Under the pieces are notes generated by a model. The model was not told the origin of the DNA. It made no database searches and was given only the letters and a program-made list of their open reading frames with translations. Shown here piece after piece: positions 22,110 through 37,100 of a DNA stretch of 64,000 bases; position 1 is the first letter of the stretch, and the number at the start of each line of letters is the position of its first letter. The DNA lies in NCBI GenBank assembly GCA_963855995.1, contig OY979718.1:28119282-28183281 (forward strand), written 5' to 3'. Position numbers and translations under genes: made by a program. The DNA comes from Muricea muricata (Eukaryota > Cnidaria > Anthozoa > Malacalcyonacea > Plexauridae).

Positions 22110-25100
22110 ATGTTTCGGCCCTTAACTATCCTGATATTGCAGCTACTTCAGTTTACTTCACAAACAAAAGGTGAGTGAATGCGGCTGAGTAAAAGTCGTT
22201 AGGATATATTTCATATATATAGTAACTCGAGACAAATAAAATTGTCGAAAGTATTGTCGTGTAAGCATGAAACTGACTCATCTAGTATCTGTATTCAATC
22301 AGCAAAATGTACTGAATATATTGTATAAATCGTTTTTTAAGCTGATGGAAAAGGCACATCAACGTATTCCGTAATGTTTTACACGGGTCAAGTTTCCATA
22401 TGCTAATGTGTACGCAAGAACTATATAATGCCTTCCGCAAGCAAAATATACAAACATTTCGCAGATCACGGCATCACGTAGAATTCCCATCCATGAATGC
22501 GCGTACAATCATAAATAATATCTTACAATATACATATTTTGTACGTCGATGATGTCGTGTTCCATGTAATTCATGTCGTTTCCTGACAGATCTAGGCAAT
22601 TTCACACAAAACCTTTCTTGTCAGGCCGTCGCTACAAGCTGAATAAATGTTGATCGGCAAAACAATCTTGTAAATATTTCACACTGATTCAATATACATA
22701 CATCGCGTTCATGTTATTTCCCGTTTTCCAAAGCAGGCTGAATAAATAAGATCAACATGATGTATTTGATTACGCTGAGAGCGCGGCCCTGCGCGAGCAA
22801 ATATTTTTGAATAAAATTCGAAGACAAAACGTGGCTGAAAGTCTGGTTCGGATACCTTCGTTCGTACACTGTTTTTACAGCTGCATGATACATACATCGT
22901 TTGAAACCTCTAAAGGTAGGAACATTACATGACATAAGTAATAAGCTAGATATATGCTTCGCAACGACAATCCATAGTTCCAACTGGAACGATATTACAA
23001 TTTCTGAAAACAGGAGGGAGTGAAAACTTTACATTTGCAGTCGTTTGCTGTGGTCAGTGGTAAATCACCAGAGAATAAGTAGATTGTGATGATTGCGACG
23101 CGTTTTACGTCGGCCATATTGGCGGCTTCAATTTTTGACTGACGAAAGTGTAAAGGGGAATCTTCAGATATATAAATATAGCTCAGTGACTCCTCTTCTT
23201 TGTTGGCAATCTCGTTCCCGAACCCGCGATACTTGTACGCGAAAGAGCAAGAGGCGCTGGGATAATCCATAACTTGAAGGCCAGAATGTCGGCATTACTT
23301 GTACTGCGCATGTGTAAAAAGCAACCGCAAACTCTCAACCATTCTGCTGGGCTTCTCCTTTGGAAAGACGGACCATTTATCTAACGTCCGTGCATCACGC
23401 TCATTGGAACTGCGGCTACATAAGTTCATCAGCAGGGTTAAGCTCCGTTGGAACGTATTTCTAAACGGTCATTTGTTGCAGGGGGGCTTCTGGCTTTCGC
23501 TGAAACAAGACGGGCTTCAATTTCCAAATTTCTTGCAGTCCGATCTTCGCCTTTTTGGTTACTACTGACGCAAAGCCTAATGGGTCGAACAACCTCGAAA
23601 TGATGAACGGGATGATTCGTTTCGTGTAGGGTTTCTTTGGCTTCAACTTCACTTCGTATCTGATGGTCTCACTCAGAGGATTCCAAGAAACTCTCAGCGC
23701 TTTAATGCCTTGTTTCCCCTATAGGCTGACTTGGTTCACTCACATTTTGCTTGCAGTGGATTGAGGACTTGACTTAGATGGACCTTGTCTTGCGATGGAA
23801 CAATGCCACTCCTTTGTTTGAAAGCCACTTGATGATTCGTCAATGATTCTCTGAATAGCGTCTTCGTTGATCGACAAGAGGTAATCAGGTCGTTGACATA
23901 TCTGTTTCAATTGATAACGTCTTCTGGTGCGTTTTCACGATGTTCCTCAGCTAATTTCAGCAGCACGTAGCTTGAGACATTAGGGGACGGTTTGTCACTA
24001 AAGGTCACACGAGCAACCTTTTGGTTGACGGTTCTTCAGACGTTCTCATGTGTCCCAGAGAAATCTGTGCACTTGACAGTCGCTTTCGGGCAGGCGAACA
24101 TGCAAGATCATCTTTGAAATGTCCCCCGTAAACGCTACTACTTCTTCTTTAAAGCGAAGTAAAACGCCATGCAAACAGGGACCCTTGCACACAATCCGCA
24201 AAGGGGTGATTTCCTTATCCGCACAATATACTCCATGGTGTGGCAGATAGTATACGAGACCGCTCGCATTCTTTATCTCTGAATATCCAAGTTTTCGTAC
24301 CCATCCATTTCTTTCATATGCGTTGATTGCGTTTGCATAACTCTTAGATTTGATCGGGTTTTTTGTCAAGCTCTTTTCAACAGATTCGAGGCGCCGTTTT
24401 GTCAATAGGTTATTGTTTGGAAGGTCAGCTGGATCTTTCTTCCATGCGAGGCCGATAACGTACCGTCCATTTAGCAGTTTACAGGACGCTTCGAAAAGAT
24501 CCATTGCTTTCTTTCTCTCTCCCGACATTGTTTCTTCTGGACAACTGCAGTTTGGCGCTCGCACTCCGACGGTCTCAAATTCATAGAATACTGCATCAAA
24601 GGATAATTCTTGCATTCTCGCGTACATTTTGCCGTGTGAGCCAAGTCCACTGATTGTACGCTCGGCTTATCCGGTGACATGCATTTTTAAATGAGCCGTT
24701 CTCATGACATTCGACAAATTGTGAATTCAATCAGCTTTGTTTGAATAGATTTGTCTATGAAATTTGAGCGCGTGTGGCACAAGATATGGTTCATTAACTG
24801 ATCGCGACTGAGAATTTTTAAAATTGAGATAAGAATTGAGATTTAATTTAATCTGTATTCAAAGTGGCTGCACAGATTTCATATCTGGAGGCAGAGCATT
24901 CACCTCATTTTTAATTTTTTGATCTCCTGTAAAAATTAAATTCGGGGCAGTGTGCGGTAAATTTTGTCTTTAAAACAGCTAAAAAGAAAGTACTGATCAC
25001 CACTCATCAGGTGGTGTATGTATTTAATTTCATTCAATCAGATCCATTAAATTTCGATCAAGGCCATTTAATTTTAAAAAAGTCATATTTTTTCTTGATA

Positions 25101-28100
25101 TTTTGCGTAATTAGATTAAGTGCACAAATTTCAGTTTAAAAAATACTCACGTGGCACTAAATTATGTGGCCAAAAATCGTTCTGGTGATTTTATTGTAGC
25201 GCGCAAGAGATTGTTGTTTATTTAGACTCTGATACTCTCATACTCAGTAAATTACCTTGTAGCCGTCGTAATTAGCCGTCGTAACTTTTCTAGATATGCT
25301 CTCGGGGCTGTTTCAAAGAAATAATTCCGTGTTTAACGGTGAAAATAAGTAATAACCCATCATCCCCTGCGCGGTTTTAGTTTCGGAAGGGCAACCTTTA
25401 TTGAATTAGCTGTATATTGCTCGAAAAGCAAATGCCGCATACCACAAATATGGGACAAGATGGCTCGACTTATGCAAATTATAATTCAATATGGCGACCA
25501 AATCCGATTATAAAATATATAGGAGAATGAAAATATCAAATTTTTACCTAATTCGTGTAAATATTTTATGCTTACCAAACTCGATATTAGCAGCGGCATT
25601 TAATTTAAGGTTACATTATATGAAAAAATGTTGAAATTACCAATTTTGAGCTTTTTATCGGTTTTTACCAAGTAATTAGCGAGCTTTCGAAATATGCAAA
25701 AAAAAATTTTAAATTTTAAAACGCAAAAGAGATATGGGCAAATGTATTAAAGTTGCTAAATATTTTGCCGCGAAAGTTGCATTTGAGATTGGCATTTTCT
25801 GTTAACACGTTCATCAAAATTATCCGGTCGAGGTGACAGTATGTGGCCATTTGTTTTGCTTTCTACATCAGATCCTATTTCGCATGCTGATACGTAGCTA
25901 TAACACTGATTATGACTCCTGGAAAAGCTAAAAATAAAAAAATACGAATACATTTTGAAAACCTTAGCAGAAAGCGACCGTGGTTCTTGGTTTAATCAGG
26001 AAGAACAGTGGTAGTCAAATGACTCAAGTCACTCAACTACTATGGCTTCAAGTTTAAGCTCCCCGTCTTCTAGCACAAGGAAGCTAAAAGCGAGTAAGCA
26101 GTCCTATTTAAATAATAGCTTTACTGCGTCAAGCGACAGTGAAACAGACTATTCCGGTTCAAGCGAGGAAATCAGCGTGACATTTACAAGTGTGATATTG
26201 CCTATGCGCCAACAAAATAAAATTTACTCGAGAACAAACATTTTATCCAAAAGGGTTTGTTTGCTTGTATTTCCGTCCTCACTATCTGCGTCCGTTGTTT
26301 CAGTTCGTCTCCTTTTAAGCGCAGACGATTATGAGGTTACCTTGCCTTGTTTGCTCTTGCGTTTAGCCGGCATTTTTCCAGTGTTTTGACTTTACCGAAT
26401 GCTAAAAGCACTTTGCCGCACTAGTAAAAGCATTGGTGGAAAGAACACCTTGCCAAATAGCAATTACGAAAGTTGAACCTAATTGGTTAATGATAAATGC
26501 GATTAAAGGATTAAGGAAGTAGGAGGTACAAATGCTAAGTGCCGCTAAAATACCCGCGAAATCTTTGATCGCCTCTGTTTTCTAAAGAGAACTTTGCGCA
26601 ATTCTCAATACAAAGTGAGCTTTCCAGCTCGTACGTTTTAACTGATTTTGCCCAAACTTTGTCACAATATAGGGAGATAGTTAAGGAGTAAAAACGTGTT
26701 CGGAAATTTTTTGTAACGTGATATTTTTTGAGTTATGACAGTTTTTCTCAACGCACTCCCGAACAGAAGGAACACTAAAGTTGCCTGGCTTATATCTCAG
26801 CTATAACGCAACCTGTCAAAAAATGCGTACACGTTTTTGTAACTTGATTATCAGAGATTCGGAAAATGTTAATTTGGAAGTTTCTGCGTAAATCTAGCGA
26901 AGGAGAAAACTCGTCGCGTCCAAGACTGCCGATTCTCAAAAACCACGCGACTATCGCTATAATTTTAAACTCACCTACATGGTTTTAAGTCCCGTATTTC
27001 TACAGCTATCAAGCAATATTTCTGCCAAATTTGCGAGACGTTCCGTTAAAACTGGCTGAATAGTGAATGTTTTTTGTGCCAAAGGCACCAATCATATAAT
27101 GTAACCTCAATTTTGTTCTTCACTCTTTGGTGAGCGGACTTACTCATCAGTCTATTGCCCAACTGATAGAGGATCCGAGGTACCTACGGTTTAACGTCCT
27201 TATCCGAGAAGACGCGAAATGCTTACCATTTACCGATGTTGATGCAAAGGCAGCCCTTTCTGCTCAATTATTTTAAGACCTTGAGTAGTGGTCAGACCAG
27301 GGCTTAAACCCTGCCCCCCCCCCAGCTTGGAAGACAAGAGTGGTGACCACAACACCACACATGACGGTATAATGTGGTCACCACTCTTTCATTCAGCAAT
27401 TAAGGATAGAGGGTGGACTTCGTTTTGCCTCCCCAGTTTTTATTTCCCATTTCCCCAAATTTCTTCTGTGCTGTAGGTATTAAATAATGAAGTAGTAAAT
27501 TAATAAGTAAACTACTAAAAATATTCTGTTTTCCCCGTCTTAATTGAATATAATAACTTGACATTGAGTCAATGCTGTCAGGCTTTGCATTCATATACCG
27601 TAATCTCTCTATTTAGTTCCTCTTCTCAAATAAGCCCCACCCTCTCTCATAAGCCCCCTATATGTTGTTATATTGTTAATATAAATGTTGTGTTGTTATA
27701 TGATATATACTGTGCAATGATTTTTAGTTTATTGCAATTCAAAGAGATAATCTCCATCGCTGGTTTTTTGAGTAATAATTCCGCGTTCTCATATAAATCT
27801 TAATCCAAGCCCTAACCCAAACCCTAATCCTAACCAGCGTTTTATTTGTCATGCTTTAACTTTGATGGACTGAAGACTTGATTAGATTTAGGGCTTGGAT
27901 TAAAATTTAATTTCGCGTTTTGAGAACACGGAATTATTACCTTTTTTAGATGAATAAATAAGCCCCCCCCCTCTTCTCAATTAAGCCCTCCTCTCCAATA
28001 AGCCCCCTCAAAAGGTCCTGAAATGAATAAGCGAGCGAAACATGAATTTAAATAATGTTTTTTAGAGTTTCAAATCATATCAAATAGCAGCACCAAAACC

Positions 28101-31100
28101 ATTAACGATACACTTTACATCTTTTGGAATGTCGGTACAACAAACGGATCGAGTCGAATTTATTTTCAAGTCAAGTACTGTCCACTGAATAACTTTCTGG
28201 AGCGACAAAATTGCAAGGAAATAAATATAACGCTTTGCAATGCTTTCTACCAGAGATTACCAAACATTTCTGGCAGCATTTCAACGCCGCAAGATGAGTT
28301 GGCAGATTACACAAAAATTGGTGATAGCGAGTTATTTGCGAAAAATGTTCCTGCTAGCGTCAGTGGTAAATGGAGCGAAACAAATAACGAGTTTATGTGT
28401 GCTGTACACAATATTGACGAATGTGGCATGGCATACGGAGATTTATTCCCGGGCTCCAACGGTGCAGCTGTTAAAGGTCAAATCTTGATCACTGCATCAA
28501 CTGTTTACGACAGAGAAAAAAAACTTCTCGATATAAAGCAAAACTTAGGTATTGTTTTCTTGTTTACTAATTCAATTGCAAAGTTTTTACATTAATGTTA
28601 TTTTTCCTGCATTCGATGTCGTAGATTAGTCAATATATGAATTAATGTGATCATTTAACAATTAGACAACGAGAACGAGTTGTCTATGAGCTGATAGTCA
28701 ACGAGGGCGCAGCCCGAGTTTACTACCTGTTCAGAGACAACGAGGCCGAGTTGTCTAATTGTTTTAGTATACACTCCTAACCAAAATACAAATTATAAAG
28801 GAAATTGGAAAAAAAATAACCAAATATCAAAAGCTCTAACAATTTCAATCTCGCAATCTTCGCGTGGGACGTTTTGTTTACTTTTTGCAACTACGACAGA
28901 ATCTATGCATCTCGCGAGCCTTAAACATTACAAAACACATCTCATAACCGACATATTTGTCAAGAAAATAACAAAAGAAGTTTTCATAGGCATTGAAGCG
29001 CGATATAAAAACATAAGAGGCCATGAAATGAGCAAAAATTTAAACACTGGTTTAATTATAAACACTACAGCTATATGGCTTCTCGAAATCCTGCTTCATT
29101 TTCCGTTAAAAATGGGTTTGAAATTAACCAAAAAGCAACACTAATTTCGCTCTTGTCGATGAAATAACGCCTGTCGAGAAAATTGCTCTCGTCTGAAATT
29201 CATAAACACAGTTTAACATTAATTATAATATAGCATTTGTAAATTCTGAACGCTGATTGGCTAAGAGCCGTGTTGATATAACTCTATGTCAACACGGAAA
29301 ATTTCCCGTCACTCTTCTGTTAAAGTTGTTTGTGCTATATTATAAAAGAAATATAAAACATTTTTTCCGTATTGATATACAGTCATATCAACACTCGTGT
29401 AAATTGGAAAAACTCGAAATTGTGTGAAAACACAATTCCAAGTTTCCACACAATTTCTCGTTTTTCCAATTTCCACTCGTGTTGATATAACTGTATATCA
29501 ACACGGAAAATGTTTTATATTTCTTAAATTTAAACCAAAAACTCAAAACCTATAAAGGCAGCAATTTTTGGCTGGAAATCTCGAAACATACAAAAAATAT
29601 AATTTAAAATTCTAAAACACCCGTAAAATTTTAGAGTTATAAGCATAAATTTACAGTTAAAGCACGTAAAACACAAAGAAGACCCGGAAAACATGGTTAA
29701 ATGATTATGAGTGACTGTAGTTTTAACGATTTCGCTTGCAGTATAACTAACATTTTCACGCAAATAAAAGTAGATTTATCGTTAATATGTTGTTTAAATG
29801 TTGCTTCTTACCTTTGGAAGTCTTCGGACCCTTTTTTGTAGTCTTTTATGCTCTTGGAATATCCCATTTTTGAGGAATTCCTTCGAAACACTCACCAAAC
29901 AAACTTTTCCCGCCATCTTGTTTTGTTGTTTTTCTCAACCATTGTCTATCACGAATAGACCAATGTTGAGAAACCAATCAAAAGTCTGCATTTGTAATAG
30001 TCCATGACTGAGTGTATACTAATATGGATTAGAACACGGGCTAATTTTTTGTTTTGCCTAGTTTTTGCAACGTTTTGTTGATAGAAAAATCCCTTTGCAG
30101 CCTTTTTATTTTACCTTTCCTTTGCAAATCCATGCGTCGATTTTGATGCTATTCAATAAACTCTATTTGCAAACAATTACATACATATAATATCGATAAA
30201 CTATAGTAGCTCTTCGTTCTTTACATATTATCAGTTCAAGATATAATTATGAAAAAGTAGAAGTACGGGTTTGCCCGAATCGAGCTTATCTAAGTTTACA
30301 CCATAGCAGGTAATGCTAAATTAACTACGTTTTTCAATGATGCCCACGGTGATCTGAACAGATGACGGACAATGATATGTAGGCTATTTGAAGGATGTTA
30401 ATCGAATGATGAACTAAAAGTCCCTTCATGGGGATGATCAATTACATATTCATCAATATTCATTCATTCTATAATTATTCTCCGCAGAAAGTAGTACCGA
30501 TTTTTTTAGAGAATAGCTTTTCTTAACATTTTAGTCCGTCCCTAAAATCGACGAAATATTTTCAAACAAATTTGCTGATGTTATTACCTTCAGTCTTCAA
30601 TGAGATCCGTCTCGATTCAAGGATATGTAATGAATTCACCCCAATGATTATGATCTAATTAGAAAAGATGTAAGTGGAATCAGTTTGCATCTATGTCGTG
30701 CATGCGAAGCTCGATTGACCACAAAATTAGAGATGATCTAGTTCCCCACGAAATGGAACTGTTTGTATTGACATTGTTAGGCCACATAGCAAACCATTTC
30801 TTGTTACAACAGTTTATAGACCGTCAGGTGCATTATCGGAATTTTTGGACCATTTTGACCACTATCAAAGCTACTGATAACAAAAACAAAGAAATGTATA
30901 TACTGAGAAATCTAAACTGTAATATGCTAAAAGAAATAAATATTCTAACTTTCCACTGTATAAAATTAAGTCATTCTACAAATTATATCAATTTCACAAC
31001 AGTAATGTATAAACCTAGTTGAACGAGTAGTATAATCCACCACATTGTTACTTATACACGCCAGAAAAACTTTCCGGATAAAAAAACTCTGTGAAGATTA

Positions 31101-34100
31101 GAAACATCGATGGGACAAAATTTATCATCACAGAGCTGCTAAAGCGAAGTTGCAATATGTGTTTTTTATGTTGAAGATTCTAATGGCATGAGGAAAATTT
31201 GGCAAATATTTTTAGATATCCTTGATAAACATGTCCATTTCAAGACAAGAAACTTAAATCAAAGGAATTCCCTTGGATTGCAAGCAATATTATGAAGCTT
31301 GTATTTTCAAGGGACAATTAGAAAAGTCATTTTATATAAGAAAACCTATGAAATAATTGGTTAGAAAATACATTATAAAACAACTATAGAGATTAAAAGA
31401 CTACTTTTCCACGAAAATAGCTGGTCAAAAATTCGATAATATTATAAAATAGCTTGAAAGAATGCTAACAATTCTTGACGCTTATTAGACCGTCACTTTA
31501 TTTCATTATTTCCCTGTTGAATGAAAAACAACTAGAGCTATACCTGCATGTGTATAAAAATGGTCAACGAAATAATCCTGGGGTGTTAAAATAGTAAACT
31601 CGAAGGTAAATTAAATTGAGAAACTGTCATTGTCCGTATTGTTTTTATTAAAAAGAATAAAAACTGGCATCAAATTTACAGAGTAAAAACAAACCTCAAT
31701 TCATTTTATTAATTGTATTTTCATAGCCAGAAAAAAGCCCTACTTGGTACACACTTTGGTACTAGTTACGTAACTTGTGGTGAGAGTCCAAAGCCTGCCA
31801 GAACATTGCTACAAACATTTCACCGTAGCAAAAAAGGTGGCGGATGTCAATTTTACCAGAATGCATTGCGATCGTTTAAGAAGGCGAATTAACGTCTTTT
31901 GAAGAACGGAATAGAAGACAATTGGTTATTTTCATAGTTGTGATAATATTTGAGATCATTAGCTTTGCTTTTTATCATCTGCTAGCTATTCCTACTTGGT
32001 CCCCGCAATGCACTGTGGTAAATTCGACATTTTTTCCTACAGTGAATTGCTGGCGAATGCAAACAAATTAAAATTTGGCGGACTGAAATATACTTTAGTA
32101 CATTGTCTGCTAATTTGTTAACTTTATTCTACAAAATAGGTCAGAATGCCAGACAAACGTACCGTTATATGTACTGTTGTATACATTTTAACTGTAGCAC
32201 CATCGCGATATCTTAATCAACCAAACCATATTGTGCTGGTTCAAAAGAGCAGAAGCTCTGTCAACGTAAAGTGGAGGGCTTGTCCGTACGACAATCCCAC
32301 TAGCTTCAACATTACTTTCCAAGGCGATGACGGAGAGACATTAAAATGTGTAAGTACTACATATAGTAGTTCCGAGACATAATATGTAACGTGGTGCTGA
32401 ACTATTTGTAGTGTCGTTTAAAGGTTACGCTGTGTTGCTTAGTGAGACTCTTAGTGATCAATTTTTGCAATTGTGCATGCGTTAACAGCATCTGTATTTA
32501 AAAAGCCAAAAGCGCGATCCCTAATTCTTTTTTCCAAGCCGAAGAGTCCGGCCGTATCACGATCTTCTACTTCTGTAACTAAGCATACAAGAAAATAACC
32601 TTCGAAAATTTGAGGGTTCTCTTAAGTGGAAAACATAGTGTAATTTAACAACGCCTGCTAAGTCGTTCACTTCCCTTGCCGAAAAGAAAACGAGCACAAA
32701 ATGCTTGGTATGTCGTCAAAAATGTAAATGAATGACAGATTAGCTTGTCATATACCATATTGCTCGCGGGATTGAAAAAGTTAAACGGCCATTATAAAGT
32801 TCCAATAACATCCAGAGTTAAAGAGATTTTAGAGAGTAACTACAGGCGCCTGGTATATGTTTTGTTAATGGGGTACCAGCGAAATATATGACATGGACGT
32901 TTAACTCCAATATGCTTAAGTCAAGCCAAAAATAGCAACCTATGAAGTTTTCATCGGATCAGTGATCCACATGAAATACTGTAAACCTTTTCACCAGAAA
33001 ACGTTGTAACCAACTAAACAAAGCTTTGTGTAGCAACGAAATAGTATTTTTAATCTTGCCTTCAGGAAAAGCTTAATGTAGAAGACAACTACCGTCGTAA
33101 ATGGGAAAAGGACTGCATTTTTGCTTCGTTGCGGCCATACACAAACTACACCGTCAGAGTCTATTCTCGCGGTATGAAGTCGAAGAGCATCGCTGGTGTA
33201 AAGGCATTTAGGACAAGGGAGCAAGGTATGTGATAATTTAAATCTATCTCCAGAAAGAATTCAAAGAAAGTAGAAGAGACGTGATTGCATCATTATAGTA
33301 GTATTTCTTGTCAGCTCGTGAAACAGTAATCCGACGATAAATTTTGGGGCGCGAATGTCGTCTCCGATACTTGCGTATTTCAATGCTCTTAAGGAGCGAA
33401 ATTAAACAAAATTTGTCCAATACGGACAGTTAGTGGATGGTGTATTTTCGTTGAAACGAACACAGAATGCTGATCGTACACGCAACAAAATATGACGTAT
33501 GCATGTTAAACTGTTGCATGTTAAACTTTAAATAGTCAGCGAAAAGCTAAACACCGCACAAAAAGAAAGTTCCCCCTACATACATCAGAATACATTCTAA
33601 ACAAATGAATCGCTGTTAATCAAACCTAGAACTAATTGGACCTATTCTGGGCATGATTTAAACGGCTTTACACGATTGCACTACGATTTTGTGTTTACCA
33701 ATGAATGGTGAATGAGACGGATCACACTAGCATATTCAGCATATTAATTTTGAAATAGGGTATTTTTGTATTCAATGGGGCTTACTCATTATTGCACGCA
33801 TGTGTGACCCAATTCTTCACACACCATTAAGCAACCTACCATAGGTTCAAGTAGTTCTAGGTTTGATTAACAGCGTTTCATTTGTTTAGAATTTATTCTG
33901 ATGTATTTAGGGGGGAACTTTCTTTTTGTGCGGTGTTTAGTTTGCTAATTATCTTACTGATATTCATTGCTAGTGCTACAAATTCTTTTCTAAGTATACA
34001 TTAGTATTATTTCATTAATATCTTATGATTTTATTGCCCGAAATTAATTCAGCTTGAGAGTAATCATGCCCACTCATACATTCTTGTACGATAGTGCGTA

Positions 34101-37100
34101 CAAAGTGTGCTTGAATTCACGTTTTATACTGCAAAATGAAGTGTTTCTACCTACCAGCATGTGTGTTATTATTTAACAGTTATTCTATGACCTCGAGTCG
34201 TATATGAGGTAATAGCCAACGAGGTGCGTAGCACCGGGTCGCCTATCGCTCGTATACGACGAGAGTGCATGTAGTCAGAGTAGAATAACTGTTTTATTAT
34301 ATAGACAACAACTGCTACCAAAAAAACTTCCCAGTGCAGTTATATTTCAATAAAATATACTTATTAGTTAGTTTAGCAATGTAAACAACTTCAGCTAATA
34401 CCGCATAAACACTACTTATCGTTATTTAAAATTATGTTTCAAACAAATTTTTCCAAAAGTTTCAAATTCTTACAAAAAAAATGTTTTGGGCGAAACAAAC
34501 GCTTGTTGACCTCAAAATTGAGCACAGTTTTTGTTATTACAGCGATTCAAAACAATTATAAACTTTTCCAGCTTTCGGGAGACTTATTCAGAACAATTGG
34601 TAAAAAACTGCATTTTATACTTGTTTAGGTGACATCAATTAGGTCTCAAAATTCAATTTTCTTGTTTCATGATTGCACAAAGCAGCAACAATTTGCTGCC
34701 TGCCGGTCAAGAAAGGGGGGGACTCCCTTTTCACTTTTTCCTTAAAAATTAAATTTACGCCCATAACCTCGTGATAAATACATAAAGTAGCCAGAACTTC
34801 TCAATTGTGATTTATTTTATTTAAATGGACCATTCCCCAATTAGACAAACTTTTAAATTCGAAAACAATTTTAGCACAGTTGGAAAGAGCTTTCTAAATT
34901 TAGTGAAATTGTAAAGTTTGGTTACAAAATATTGTAAAATGTGGAAAATATAGCCCTGTAAAGTTGGCGAATTTTGTATACTTTTGTATTACGAACGGGA
35001 AAGCGTTACCGCTATGTGGAAATGTGGTAACGCTTTTTCCCGCGTAATACAAAAGTATACAAAATTGCTCTCAAATATTTCACCCGCCCTGTTTGTTTGT
35101 TTTGTTATAAAAAAATTGCCTCCCCTTTTCCAACGTAAATTTGATTGGCTCCTCTGTTTTCACAGATTTTTCACTGCTGTTACAGATTTTTGCACCGTTG
35201 TTACAGATTTTTGTACTCTTGTTTGAGATTAAGTGCACTGAAATTGACCAATCACAATCGAGATACCTTTTCTTCTATATTCATTTATTACACTTATTAT
35301 GTAACAAAGCACTTATTTATTAAACCCTTGCAAACTCATTTTGTTTCGCGATCCCGAAACCGTCAGTCTCCCTGGGCGCGAGTACACATATATTTTATCA
35401 TAGTTATTATCATATTTAATAACTAAACATTGATTGAAATATTATAATGTTTACAATTTAATAATTCATTGTTAGTATAGGAAATTACATGGTCCAAGAA
35501 GTATTAATGAAAAATCACGTGCGAAATGTTTATAATACTATATAAATATGTATTATAAATATTTCGCCAAACACAATGTTGATGTTTTTAGTTTTTAAAA
35601 ATCCCACGCCCTGCGAGGCTCGCGATCCGTGCCGATTAATTTTTAATTGGCACACTTTGCTGTATAATGATTAATCTGCACAGTTCTTTGCCAATCGGAA
35701 CCGAATAAACAAAGAAAAATTATATTAAGCACTTAATTGTAGACACCACTTCACGTTTCTATTGCAGCACCATCTTCACCGCCAACGTTTGAGTGTGTAG
35801 TTTGCAAAGAAAACATATTTTCCAATGGCAGCCGGATTGTTAATGTTCGGTGGAAGGTTGGTTGGTTTTAGGTTCTGACAATTTCAAGCGGACCACTAAT
35901 TTGAAAAGTACAACTGGATAGAGCTTCTGCAATGCATAAATAAAGCCAATGGCAGTCATATTGGAGTGACCAGCACAGATGTATGCATACAGTAGCGTTA
36001 TTGATGCATTAGAATAGTTTCTCACAGTTTCGAGGTTTTTCAATTTAGCCTATTTTTTTCTTTTAAATTTGTCTGAGAATAACTAATGGTCACTCCATGA
36101 TAGCCACCTTGAGTTTTGTTATCAAGAGTTTTGAACGTTCTAGAAACCAATGAAAAAGCTCCACCTGTCTTGAGAGTTAAATACAGGAAGGTATTGGCTT
36201 GATAATTTGGCAGTCATTATTATTTTGTGATTTGTAAAAATTTGTCCAATATTAAAATCTCATTTCGTTATAAGTATCCTAGGTCTGACTTCAAAATTAA
36301 AGGTGGATGAATTGAAAAGAAATCAATGCTCTATTCAATTGTAATTTTCAAATCAGTGATCAGAAAGTGGGCCTTTTGCACATGCCGCCTATTTTTTTAG
36401 TCTGGACTGCTAAGTTGCTTTGATAAAGAACGCTTCCAGAACTTTTGCATAAATGCATACTTCTACAATGTTTTATATGCATGGACAATATCGAATTTGA
36501 AATCAATACGTATAATTATTTATCAGTGGTCCTATTTATTTTCTACGATTTTTTTAAAATCTGTTACAGCTACCATCTAAAGACGAAGTCAATGGATTGG
36601 TGCGCCGGACAAATTTAAAATATACCGAGTCAAATCTGGGAAACATGAACAAAACAAAAATTGTAACTTATCCTGGTTTTACAAATGAAGGATCTATCAT
36701 CATTAAAGTTGATATGGAATATCTTGTGCAAGTGCAAATTTGCACGTTAAAAAATCTTTGCAGTGGTTATAGTGATCAAAGGCGTATAATGAAACGTGCA
36801 AACACTTCAGGTAAAGCTCCATTAACGAAAAAACGCGAGCATGTAAAGATCTATAGAGTTTTATATTCACAACAAATAACTTATACTTATAATATAAGAC
36901 GGTAAAATCTGCAATGTGATTGGCTAAGAGCGTGCATCACCACACCATAATGCACGCTGCTATCTTTTAGAGTCTTCAGTACAAACTCGTAAAAAAACCA
37001 GAGAGTTAAAGCGAATTTCACAAAGTTTCGAAAAAAACAACAATTCAATTACATCTAGAAGAAACTTAAACGTTTCTAACGATTTCCAAAATGGTAGGCA

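Noticed and set aside
24350..24586. 78-codon plus-strand open frame
   Set aside because: Antisense shadow of the BEL/Pao reverse transcriptase remnant.
26042..26389. Serine-rich 115-codon frame as an upstream exon of the receptor
   Set aside because: It has no signal peptide, no donor site in the right phase, and the exon at 22110 supplies both.
27810..27836. Interstitial telomere-like CCCTAA words
   Set aside because: Only a few imperfect copies, and they form one arm of a MITE hairpin.
30693..31022. 109-codon open frame in receptor intron 2
   Set aside because: No domain, AT-driven composition and no splice signals in frame with neighbours.
32140..32197. Extending receptor exon 3 upstream to an ATG at 32146
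   Set aside because: The acceptor at 32139 gives the wrong phase and a stop. The acceptor at 32197 gives phase 1 and the APS start shared with exon 5.
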